A stretch of DNA of 64,000 nucleotides from an uncultured Duncaniella sp. (lineage in GTDB: Bacteria > Bacteroidota > Bacteroidia > Bacteroidales > Muribaculaceae). Below, one piece after another: positions 38,289 to 46,742 of the stretch. The notes beneath the pieces were generated by a model. The model did not search any database. It was not told the origin of the DNA and saw nothing but the letters and a program-made list of their open reading frames with translations. Every line of letters begins with the position of its first letter. Within the stretch, counting starts at the first letter, position 1. The DNA is taken from positions 1 to 64,000 of the forward strand of contig CAJULW010000002.1 in assembly GCA_910587515.1 (NCBI GenBank), in the 5' to 3' direction. The translations under genes and the position numbers were made by a program.

Positions 38289-39086
38289 CTATTTAAAATT
38301 ATATGTAATCGTACCTGTCTGTGAAGCGGGGGCGTCGTTATCGACAGAAAACTGCGAACGCAAAGCAGCCTTGACACAACTTTGTCGCGTCGCGTTGCTG
38401 GCCGCGGCAGCGCCTGTGCCCGACTGATAACTCGCTGCGGTCACTTTGCCTTGACGATTGACGCTTACGCGTATTGTTATAGTCCCCAAAGGCCCTGACG
38501 AAGGTGAATGCCAATCCGCCAGGCTCCTTCCTTTCAGACTGAATCCAGGGCTTCCGCTGACAGCTCCAACAGAAGAATTGCCATCCGGGCTACCCGCATT
38601 TCCAGCACCACTGCCACCAGTTCCTTTCTGTCCGAATTTCACCTTTCCGGCAATAGCTTGCCGTGTCTCCTGCTCTCGTTTAGCCCGCTCAGCCGCTTCA
38701 AGTTCTGCTTTTGTCGGCCCCGTCTTTTCTGGCAAAGGTTTCTTTTCGACTTTCGCAGGCGAAGGTCTTTCGCTACTTACCACAGTAGCTGGTTCGGCCG
38801 GTTCACCGGCATTTTCGAGCGACTCTATTTCCGGTGACGGAACCGCTTCGGCAATCTCTTCGGAAGGAGCAGGCTCACCGGTATTCTCAGCAATCTCCGG
38901 TCTGTCGCCTATCATCACATATTCACCTCCGAAAAGCACTTCCGAAGAATCGACCGGAGGCCATGTGCGCACAGCATCAGGTGTGCCTGAATGACGCAGA
39001 TACAACGTGAGCAACAGCACCACTACCACTACATGGAACAACACTGTCGCCAAAAGAGCTATCAGACCGTCTCTATCCTTTCTCAT
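38289..39086 (-). CDS. TonB-like energy transducer
   Basis: The 265-residue protein has one N-terminal membrane anchor (about 8-28), a long Pro/Glu/Ala-rich periplasmic spacer with a charged coiled stretch (AELEAAERAKREQETRQ), a Gly/Ser-rich segment and a C-terminal TonB-like domain (GTITIRVSVNRQGKVTAASYQSG). It should carry proton-motive energy from ExbB/ExbD to outer-membrane receptors such as SusC proteins; the charged spacer also resembles TolA. It is the last gene of the pdxJ-exbB-exbD-tonB operon and overlaps exbD by 4 bases. Confidence 0.88.
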   Translation of the reverse strand: MRKDRDGLIALLATVLFHVVVVVLLLTLYLRHSGTPDAVRTWPPVDSSEVLFGGEYVMIGDRPEIAENTGEPAPSEEIAEAVPSPEIESLENAGEPAEPATVVSSERPSPAKVEKKPLPEKTGPTKAELEAAERAKREQETRQAIAGKVKFGQKGTGGSGAGNAGSPDGNSSVGAVSGSPGFSLKGRSLADWHSPSSGPLGTITIRVSVNRQGKVTAASYQSGTGAAAASNATRQSCVKAALRSQFSVDNDAPASQTGTITYNFK

Positions 39087-39544
39087 GATTGCGGTATAGC
39101 CTGATCCGCAGGCCGGGCCGACACAGGAGCAGGCTTGGTTGCGAGTACCATTTTCAGATTGTTTTGCGCACCCAGATCAAGCACTTTGACCAAGGTTCCG
39201 TAAGTCACCTCCTCGTCGGCATAGACAGCGATATAATCGTCTGTTCCTTCCGCGTTGGCACGCGCGGCCTGAGTCTGCAGAAATCCAAGCAATGATTCCA
39301 CACTCATAGCTGAAGGTTCTTCATCACCAGCCGTGGCATATATCAACCCTTCTTTGTCTATATAGACACGGGTAGTCGGTTTCAAAACAGTCTGTTTCGA
39401 ACTTTCCGGCAGATTTATTTCAAGCGCGGTCGGAAATACGAATGTCGAGGTTACCATGAAAAATATAAGCAGCAGGAATATAACATCGGTCATCGATGCC
39501 ATGGAAAAAGCCGCCATCATGGTGTTTTGTCGTTTCAGAGCCAT
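39083..39544 (-). CDS. exbD: ExbD/TolR family biopolymer transporter
   Basis: The 153-residue protein has a short cytoplasmic start, a single membrane helix with the functional Asp in MTDVIFLLLIFFMVTSTFV, and a periplasmic domain. It forms the proton channel with ExbB. It starts 19 bases after exbB and overlaps the tonB-like gene by 4 bases (ATGA type). Confidence 0.94.
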   Translation of the reverse strand: MALKRQNTMMAAFSMASMTDVIFLLLIFFMVTSTFVFPTALEINLPESSKQTVLKPTTRVYIDKEGLIYATAGDEEPSAMSVESLLGFLQTQAARANAEGTDDYIAVYADEEVTYGTLVKVLDLGAQNNLKMVLATKPAPVSARPADQAIPQS

Positions 39545-39563
39545 GGTATTCGTTCAACCGGAA

Positions 39564-40271
39564 TCAAGCCGGCTCGTTAAGAAGATCCATAAATTCCATT
39601 GTCTTAGCCTCAAGAGCATTCATCACCTTGTTTATTCTGGCCACAAGATAATTGTATGCGAAAAGAGCTATGATACCGACTATCAATCCGGCCACCGTAG
39701 TGACAAGAGCGGCATATATGCCATCGGCCAGCACCGCTATATTCGCGCTGCTCCCCGCTGATGCCAGATTGTAGAACGCGTTGACCATGCCTATCACCGT
39801 GCCGAGAAAACCAATCATCGGCCCTCCGGCAGCCGTGGTGGCAAGCCATGGCAATCCTTTCTCAAGCGTTGCGATCTCTATATTTCCTGTATTCTCGATA
39901 GTCACAAGCACATCGTTCATGGGACGTCCTATACGGCTGATACCTTTCCCGATAAGACGCGCATAAGGAGTATCCGTCTTCGCGCACAGCCTACGGGCAC
40001 TCTCAATCTCTCCCTCATGGATGTAATCGCGTATTCGCTCCATGAAAGAGCTGTCTTCTTTTTGAGCCCGACGTAGAACCATGAACCGCTCTATAAATAT
40101 ATATACACACACAAGCGAAAGAACCGCGAGAGGTATCATGATCCATCCCCCACGCATGGTAAGATCCCACACTGACAGCTCCTGTGTAACGGCCTGAGCC
40201 TGTTGTTGCGCAGCTTCGCCATAGTTTATGGCAGCTGTGGCAACGGTGTCGACAAATTCCTGTTGAAACAT
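39564..40271 (-). CDS. exbB: ExbB/TolQ (MotA-type) proton channel protein
   Basis: The 235-residue protein has three membrane segments at about 35-58, 137-160 and 180-205, with the channel motif LATTAAGGPMIGFLGTVIGMV. It forms the proton channel with ExbD that drives TonB. It follows pdxJ by 51 bases in an arrangement widespread in Bacteroidales. Confidence 0.94.
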   Translation of the reverse strand: MFQQEFVDTVATAAINYGEAAQQQAQAVTQELSVWDLTMRGGWIMIPLAVLSLVCVYIFIERFMVLRRAQKEDSSFMERIRDYIHEGEIESARRLCAKTDTPYARLIGKGISRIGRPMNDVLVTIENTGNIEIATLEKGLPWLATTAAGGPMIGFLGTVIGMVNAFYNLASAGSSANIAVLADGIYAALVTTVAGLIVGIIALFAYNYLVARINKVMNALEAKTMEFMDLLNEPA

Positions 40272-40322
40272 AAATTTTATTTGGTAGAAACTTAATATTT
40301 TTTATTTCCGATACGCCTGTCC

Positions 40323-41036
40323 CTATCTCAGACATTCCTTATATGCACGCACCGTATTTTCAAGGCCAAGATAAAGGGCATCGCATATAAGCGCATGGCC
40401 GATCGAAACTTCGCTAAGACGTGGGATATTGCGATGGAAAAAAGCAAGATTCACAAGACTCAGATCATGGCCCGCGTTAACACCGAGGCCAACTGAAAAC
40501 GCCGCACCGGCAGCCTCGACGAAAGGAGCCACAGCAGTTTCAGGATCTTCCGGATACAAATCAGCGTATGGTTTGGTGTACAATTCCACACGATCCGCCC
40601 CTGTCTTGGCTGCAAGAACAATATTGTCGACATCCGTTCCGACAAATATAGAGGACCGTATACCGGATTCCCTGAGACGGTCGACAATCGAAGTAAGAAA
40701 GCCCAGATTATCACCCACAATCCAACCAGCACTTGACGTAAGTGCGTCAGGCGCATCCGGGACAAGAGTCACCTGTTCGGGCTTTACCTGAAGAACCAAA
40801 TCAAGAAATTCTTCCGAAGGATAGCCTTCGATATTGAATTCGGTCTTTACCAACGGGCGCAGACGATAAACATCGTCACGTCGTACATGACGTTCGTCAG
40901 GTCTTGGATGCACCGTTATACCGTCGGCTCCGAAAGCCTCGCAATCAGCCGCGACCTTAAGCAGATCAGGCACATTCTCCCCTCTTGCGTTACGCAGGGT
41001 TGCTATCTTATTTATATTTACACTAAGATTTGTCAT
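40323..41036 (-). CDS. pdxJ: Pyridoxine 5'-phosphate synthase
   Basis: PdxJ condenses deoxyxylulose 5-phosphate with aminoacetone phosphate in the last step of de novo vitamin B6 synthesis. The 237-residue TIM-barrel protein has [14 protein letters not shown], the catalytic [14 protein letters not shown] loop, PEQVTLVPD, and [10 protein letters not shown] near the C-terminus. It is first in the exbB-exbD-tonB operon and is transcribed from a palindromic divergent promoter region (41099-41140). Confidence 0.96.
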   Translation of the reverse strand: MTNLSVNINKIATLRNARGENVPDLLKVAADCEAFGADGITVHPRPDERHVRRDDVYRLRPLVKTEFNIEGYPSEEFLDLVLQVKPEQVTLVPDAPDALTSSAGWIVGDNLGFLTSIVDRLRESGIRSSIFVGTDVDNIVLAAKTGADRVELYTKPYADLYPEDPETAVAPFVEAAGAAFSVGLGVNAGHDLSLVNLAFFHRNIPRLSEVSIGHALICDALYLGLENTVRAYKECLR

Positions 41037-41098
41037 TTTTCCCTCTTTATGAAATCTTTTTGTCAGGCTGAAAGGTTCTGTATATAAACGATTATTTG

Positions 41099-41140
41099 TA
41101 ATTTTGCGGTCAATTCCGGCATGTTACGACCGCAAAATTA
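41099..41140. promoter_or_regulatory. Perfect inverted repeat carrying mirrored -7 boxes for pdxJ and the ACT gene
   Basis: Arms 41099-41111 and 41128-41140 are perfectly complementary over 13 bp with a 16-base spacer. Each arm starts, on its own strand, with TAATTTTG, the Bacteroidetes -7 element. The plus-strand copy has a TTC-type -33 20 bases upstream (41076) and points to the ACT gene; the minus-strand copy points to pdxJ. The repeat could be a regulator site, a symmetric promoter pair or a structured RNA. Confidence 0.6.
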
Positions 41141-41168
41141 GTCAGAAAAACTATAAAACCGAAATATT

Positions 41169-41555
41169 TTGCTCCGAAAAGACGACATATCAGTATTAGC
41201 GATTCCCTCCGGAGATGAAGAGTCCCGCTCGCTCGACCGCCTCTTTCCTCCGGTTGAAGATAGCTGTCGACTGCTCGTTTCATGCCGTCGGGGCGATTAC
41301 AGTGCTTCGAGAATTGCCATGGCAGTCGAAGACTGCGACGCACATCTGCTAAACCTCAATGTGACATCAGACAGCGACAACTCCGAAAGCCACATTATCA
41401 CCGAATTAAGAATCAGCCACCGCGATCCGAACTCCGCGGTCCGGTCTCTCGAACGATATGGCTATGAAGTTCTCGCCACCGAGGAAACACCTACCGGAGA
41501 AGAATCCGTAATGCGTTCGCGCTACGACGAGTTCATGCGCTATCTCGGAATTTAA
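41169..41555 (+). CDS. ACT-domain protein lacking the CBS pair usual in this locus
   Basis: Between pdxJ and nadK Bacteroidales usually carry a roughly 220-residue protein with two CBS domains and a C-terminal ACT-like domain. Here only about 128 residues remain, matching the last part: LLVSCRRGDYSASRIAMAVEDCDAHLLNLNV followed by LRISHRDPNSAVRSLERYGYEVL and a C-terminal RYDEFMRYLGI. No ATG fits; TTG at 41169 is the likely start because an in-frame stop precedes it at 41154 and the next ATG would cut into the domain. There is no room upstream for CBS domains. It may be a genuine short form. Confidence 0.7.
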   Translation: MLRKDDISVLAIPSGDEESRSLDRLFPPVEDSCRLLVSCRRGDYSASRIAMAVEDCDAHLLNLNVTSDSDNSESHIITELRISHRDPNSAVRSLERYGYEVLATEETPTGEESVMRSRYDEFMRYLGI

Positions 41556-41586
41556 ATCAACTCAACCTAATCAACGCCATCACACC

Positions 41587-42477
41587 TTGAAAATAGCAAT
41601 TTTCGGCAAACGTCGGCAAAGCACCGAAGATGTCATCCACATCACGTCTCTCCTTGAACGTCTAAGTTCAAAAGGTGTATTCATCTGCATTGACCGCAAC
41701 TTCTTCGATGCCATGCACCGGCTGACCGGCACTCCGCTAAATGCCGACGATGTCTTCGAAGACGACGACTTTTGCGCTGACATTTGTATAAGCATAGGTG
41801 GCGACGGCACTTTTCTGCGCACAGCGCGACGCGTAGCCGCCAAAGAAATACCCATAATAGGATTCAACACCGGACACCTCGGTTTCCTTACAGAACATTC
41901 CATAAGCGAGGCTCCGGACCTTGTCGTAAAACTGATCAACGGAGATTACACAGTCGAATCACGCTCCCTTCTCGAAGGGAAAGGCATCGGAGGGAAAGTA
42001 AAAGCCGGTGTCTCCGGATGGGGATTCGCGCTCAACGAAATAGCCATACTCCGTCAGGACACGGCTTCAATGATAACCGTCAACGCCATGCTTGACGGTA
42101 TGCCCGTCGCCTCATATCAAGGGGACGGCCTTATTGTCAGCACTCCTACCGGATCGACAGCCTATAATCTTTCAGTCGGTGGCCCGATAGTGCAACCGAC
42201 AGCACCGTGCTGGGTATTATCGCCCATCGCGCCTCACTCCCTCACCATGCGTCCGTTGGTTGTCGCTGACAGCCATGTCATAGATATCTCGGTAGAATCC
42301 AGGACGGACACCTACCGTGTCACTCTCGACGGCCGTTCACTCATACTCCCGATAGACGTGCGTCTCCGTTTGCGCAGAGCGTCTTTCGTCACAAAAGTCA
42401 TCCATACAGACGACCATAATTTCATCGATACCCTTCGTACAAAACTCCTTTGGGGCATTTCAAAACGAGGTGAATGA
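41587..42477 (+). CDS. nadK: NAD kinase
   Basis: NadK phosphorylates NAD to NADP. The 296-residue protein starts with TTG at 41587 (KIAIFGKRRQ), and has the catalytic ISIGGDGTFLRTARR, GFNTGHLGFL, NEIAILR and SYQGDGLIVSTPTGSTAYNLSVGGPI. The length is normal. A TTG start is unusual but no ATG lies near the family N-terminus. It overlaps the next gene by 4 bases. Confidence 0.96.
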   Translation: MKIAIFGKRRQSTEDVIHITSLLERLSSKGVFICIDRNFFDAMHRLTGTPLNADDVFEDDDFCADICISIGGDGTFLRTARRVAAKEIPIIGFNTGHLGFLTEHSISEAPDLVVKLINGDYTVESRSLLEGKGIGGKVKAGVSGWGFALNEIAILRQDTASMITVNAMLDGMPVASYQGDGLIVSTPTGSTAYNLSVGGPIVQPTAPCWVLSPIAPHSLTMRPLVVADSHVIDISVESRTDTYRVTLDGRSLILPIDVRLRLRRASFVTKVIHTDDHNFIDTLRTKLLWGISKRGE

Positions 42478-43193
42478 ACTCACTGCGCATTAACCATCCG
42501 TCACTGGGACTAATCTCCGTAGTCGAACGTAAGGGTTCGTCCAAGCTTTCAGCCCGATGGGTCAACGGAGAACTACACATCAACATCCCGGCCGGATTGT
42601 CACGCATACAGATCGCGGAAACCATCGAACGCCACCGATCCGATTTCGAAGGCATACGCCCGCTCCCACGATTCTCGTCAGGGATGCGTCTGCGTTTAGA
42701 CGGAGGAATCGTCATAACAATCACGGCAGGCGACGCAAGCATGAATGATGTGCGACTCCGCATATCCCCAACCTCCATCTCATCATTCATCATTGAATTG
42801 CCGCCATTGAAACCAGTTGCCTCCCCTGAAATACAAAAACGCATAGACGCCTGCCTGAAAGCGATCTGCCGCCACGTCGCTCCTAAAATATTGATTCCGC
42901 GAGCGCGCACAATAGCAGGCCGTCTCGGACTGAAAGTCGACAAATGGGAAATCAGCCACGGAAAAACCACCCTCGGGCTATGTTTCCCAAAAGAAAAACG
43001 CATCAAACTCTCATACATGTGTATGTTTCTGAGCGACGAGCTGCGCGACTATATCATCTGCCATGAGCTCGCCCACCTGACCGAACCGGGTCATACTCCG
43101 AGCTTCCACGCCCTTTGCGACCGATACTGTTCAGGTCGCGAATCGGAGTTGCGCACAATCCTTCGTCACTATACATGGCCCGTCGACAGATAA
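42474..43193 (+). CDS. YgjP-like zinc metallopeptidase (DUF45)
   Basis: The 239-residue protein ends in the family zinc-site pattern: CHELAHLTEPGHTPSFHALCDRY, with HExxH-type HELAH and a downstream His. The preceding WEISHGKTTLGLCFPKEKRIKLSYM is also typical. No signal peptide is visible, so it is probably cytoplasmic. Substrates are unknown for this family. It overlaps nadK by four bases (ATGA) and is the last gene of the ACT-nadK operon. Confidence 0.9.
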   Translation: MNSLRINHPSLGLISVVERKGSSKLSARWVNGELHINIPAGLSRIQIAETIERHRSDFEGIRPLPRFSSGMRLRLDGGIVITITAGDASMNDVRLRISPTSISSFIIELPPLKPVASPEIQKRIDACLKAICRHVAPKILIPRARTIAGRLGLKVDKWEISHGKTTLGLCFPKEKRIKLSYMCMFLSDELRDYIICHELAHLTEPGHTPSFHALCDRYCSGRESELRTILRHYTWPVDR

Positions 43194-43259
43194 AAACTCC
43201 ATCTGTATTTAAGATAATTTCCGATCTCTCAATGATTTTTCATATTTTTGTGAAAAAGT

Positions 43260-43290
43260 TTGAATAAACGAAAATAAGTTTTTATATTTG
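43260..43290 (+). promoter_or_regulatory. Predicted promoter of the Sus-like operon
   Basis: TTG (43260-43262), 20-base spacer and a perfect TATATTTG (43283-43290). A second -7-like TAAATTTG lies at 43462-43469 with a poorer -33. The first would give an untranslated leader of about 320 bases. Confidence 0.6.
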
Positions 43291-43618
43291 CCTCGGAATT
43301 CTGGGCAAACGTTTTCACCGACGCGACTCCTTTTTTCCGGTGTCTTCCATGAAGACAAATAATGTAGAGATATTGAAATAAAGGATTACATTTTAGTTTT
43401 TTAAGATTCTCAGCCAACGGACGTAGCCAACACACATCCATGTTGGCGATGCTTCTTGCCTTAAATTTGTCAAGCATAACCACCGACCTGACATCAACCC
43501 TACTTTCAACGCCTCTACACACTGCTATCGTTTTATGATGACAGTGCGTCTATTTATGTATAGAGATTATTATTTCGAGATTAATCATAATTACTTACAT
43601 TCTTTAAACATTTCGTGC
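43291..43618 (+). other. Long 5' leader of the susC-like gene
   Basis: This stretch lies between the predicted promoter and the susC ATG. It holds small hairpins such as GCCAACA/TGTTGGC (43425-43431 and 43440-43446) and GTCTTC/GAAGAC near 43346-43360, and a possible second promoter at 43462. A short open frame on the opposite strand has no family resemblance. A regulatory role is inference. Confidence 0.4.
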
Positions 43619-46600
43619 ATGAAGAACATTTGTTTTCAAATGACTCGGAAAGCGTGGCTCGTGGCATTTATGGTCATCTGCTCCGTTTTTCCCGCTTTGG
43701 CGCAAACAATCACGGTGAAAGGAACCGTGATTGACAAGGAGGGTGAGCCTCTAATCGGCGCAAGTGTACTGGTCAAGGGCGAAACGCTCGGAGCAGCCAC
43801 AGATTTTGACGGCCAATTCACCATTCAGGCTCCGACAAACGGCATCATCGTTGTTTCATACGTCGGTTATGACACACAGGAAATCCCTGTTGACGGACGT
43901 ACCGAAATCAACATCACCATGACTGAAAACTCAGTGCTTCTCGGTGAGGTCGTAGCTATCGGCTACGGTGTAGTTAAGAAAAGCGACGCTACAGGCTCCG
44001 TCGCTGTCATTAAGCCAGACGACATCGAGGCCGGTATCGCTGTCTCAACACAGGATCTACTCGTCGGTGCAAGCCCCGGTGTGACCGTAACGACAAACGG
44101 TGGTAACCCTAACGGAGGCGCGACCATACGTATCCGCGGAGGTTCCTCTCTGTCGGCCAACAACAACCCGCTCGTCGTCATCGACGGAGTACCCATGAGC
44201 GACCAAAGCATGGCCAACGGAGCCAACGCCATGACGCTCGTCAATCCGCAGGACATTGAATCGCTCACAGTGCTGAAAGACGCATCCGCCACAGCCATAT
44301 ACGGTAGCCGCGCATCAAACGGTGTCATCATCATACAAACGAAAAAAGGCTCTTCAGGCGCACCAAAATTCAACTTCGCAGCCAACTTCCACGTAAACAC
44401 CGCCCGCAAAACCCTCGATCTTATGAGCGGCACGGAACTGACGAAATTCTTTGAGGAAAGAGATATCGTACCCAACAGCGCTATGGGCACGGCAAATACC
44501 GACTGGCAGAAAGAAGTGCTCCGCACGTCATTCTCACACGACTACAACCTTAGCGTCAGCGGCACAGTAGGCCAAACACTTCCCTACCGAATCAGCGGAA
44601 GTTTCACCGACAGCGAAGGTATCATCAAGACATCGTCGATGAAACGTACGACCGTAGGCATCAACCTCAGCCCGAAATTCTTCAACGGAATGCTCTCGGT
44701 CAACGCAAATCTAAACGGCACATACATCAAAAACCGCGAAGCCGATACAGGCGCTATAGGCGCGGCTTCAGCCTTCAACCCCTCGCTTCCCGTCTACACT
44801 GACTATCCGACAGCAGGCGACACCGGACGCACCATTTTCAATGGGTTCACGAACATCCTCTCAGGATCGGGGGGGGCTTGAAAAACAGGCATCTATCAAT
44901 CCTTTACAGCTTATTCGCGACAAGAAAAACGACGGAGACATTCTCCAGTCAAGCGGCAATCTTCAGCTCGACTACGCGCTCCACTTCCTACCCGAACTCC
45001 ACTTCAATCTCAACCTCGGTTACTCCGTTTCGAAGAACGACACCGAGAGCTTCACAGCTCCCAACTCGGCCATGGCGTGGAAAGACGACGATCTTCTCAA
45101 ATACGGAGCCATCGCAGCCGGATCGGTCAGCAAATGGCATGAAATACAGCGCAACACGCTCCTCGATTTCTACATCAATTATCGCAACGATTTCGAGGCG
45201 ATCAAATCGGACATCGATGTAATGGCCGGTTACTCATGGCAGCGGATGAGCTATCTCGGACACTCGAACCGTTACGTTAACACAATCGGATTCCAGCCGA
45301 TGCAAATCGTTGACGGAGTCTATCAGCTCAACGAAAACCCGACTTCCGAAAACCTCATTGGCACAGCGGTCAACAACAACCGCACCACACGATGGTCAGG
45401 CCCTAACCAACTTATATCTTTCTTCGGGCGCGTCAATTACATCTTCGACGACACCTACCTCCTGACCTTCACACTCCGCGACGATGCGACATCACGTTTC
45501 TCCAAAGACAACCGTTGGGGCCTCTTCCCCTCTCTTGCCCTCGGATGGAAAGCCATCAACATGCCTTTCATGGAAGGCGTGCGCGGATGGTGGAACGATC
45601 TCAAGCTCCGTCTCGGATGGGGTGTCACCGGACAGCAGGACATAGGATCACTCTTCCCCTATCTCGCCACATATACCTTGTCAACCGACAACGGTTTCCA
45701 GTATCCGAGCTACATCAATCCCGGCCAATGGATCGATCCGCTCTATCCCAACCCCTATGACGTAAACATCAAGTGGGAGGAAACGACCACTTGGAACATC
45801 GGTCTTGACCTCGCTTTCCTCAACAATCGCTTCACACTCGCGGCCGACTGGTATCTGCGCGAGACCAAAGACCTTCTCGCCAACACCCCGACACCGAGTC
45901 TCAACACATCGAACTATCTGCTCCGCAACATCGGTTCGCTCCGCAACACCGGTATCGAACTCACCGCGACAGGACGTCCGGTCGTGACCAAAGACTTCAC
46001 ATGGACCACCGGCCTAAATATCGCCCACAACAAAAACAAGATAACCAAACTCACGGGCAACGCAGAGACTTCACAGCTTCCCGCCCGCGATATCCCCACC
46101 GGAACAGGCGGCTCCATCCAATACCACATAGTAGGCGAACCGGCTTTCTCATATCTTGTATACGAACAGGTATATGACAACGACGGAAAGCCCCTTGAAG
46201 GCCAGTACGTGGATCAAAACGGTGACGGAGTCATCGATGACAAAGACAAAATCATCTACCACTCTCCGGAACCCAAATGGACATTCTCCTGGAACAACTC
46301 CTTCAACTATAAAAACTGGGACTTCTCCATCGTGCTCCGCGCAAACCTCGGCAACTATGTCTACAACGCTCCGCGCTACGACCGCACACTCATCAGTAAC
46401 GCAAACGGAGCCTACCAGGTATGCAACCTCCTGCGTGACGAGTTCTACTTCACCACGACAGGAGCAGGCGACAAGCTGCTCCCTCTGAGCAACCATTGGG
46501 TAGAAAACGCATCGTTCATCCGCTGCGACAACATCTCTGTGGGTTACACCTTCGACAATCTACTCAAAAACAAACTTAACCTCCGTCTCTTCGGAGTCGT

Positions 46601-46721
46601 GCAGAATCCATTCGTCATCACCAAGTACAAAGGACTCGATCCTGAAGTATTCGACGGTATCGACAACAACGTCTACCCCCGTCCCGTCACATTCACACTT
46701 GGTCTTGTCGCCAACTTCTAA
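43619..46721 (+). pseudogene. SusC/RagA-type TonB-dependent receptor, split by a G8 frameshift
   Basis: This outer-membrane importer is full length (about 1030 residues) but its frame breaks at a run of eight G (44869-44876). Upstream: a signal peptide (KNICFQMTRKAWLVAFMVICSVFPALAQ region), the carboxypeptidase-like domain (VKGTVIDKEGEPLIGASVLVKG), the plug with IRIRGGSSL and LKDASATAIYGSRASNGVI, then SGSGGA-stop. With seven G the frame reads SGSGGLEKQASINP and continues through the barrel to the last strand (FTLGLVANF). Both halves otherwise lack stops, so the break is recent, a reversible switch, or a homopolymer error. I chose the ATG at 43619 because the signal peptide follows it. susD begins 21 bases later. 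Confidence 0.9.
44869..44876. repeat. Poly-G tract (G8) inside susC
   Basis: Eight consecutive G, the only base-run problem in an otherwise intact 3.1-kb gene. Seven or ten G would keep the frame open; eight closes it two codons later. Confidence 0.9.
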
Positions 46722-46742
46722 CCAAACACGTCATTTTCAATC

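Noticed and set aside
43229..43522. A 97-residue minus-strand frame in the susC leader
   Set aside because: It has no family resemblance and runs over the predicted promoter; more likely chance.
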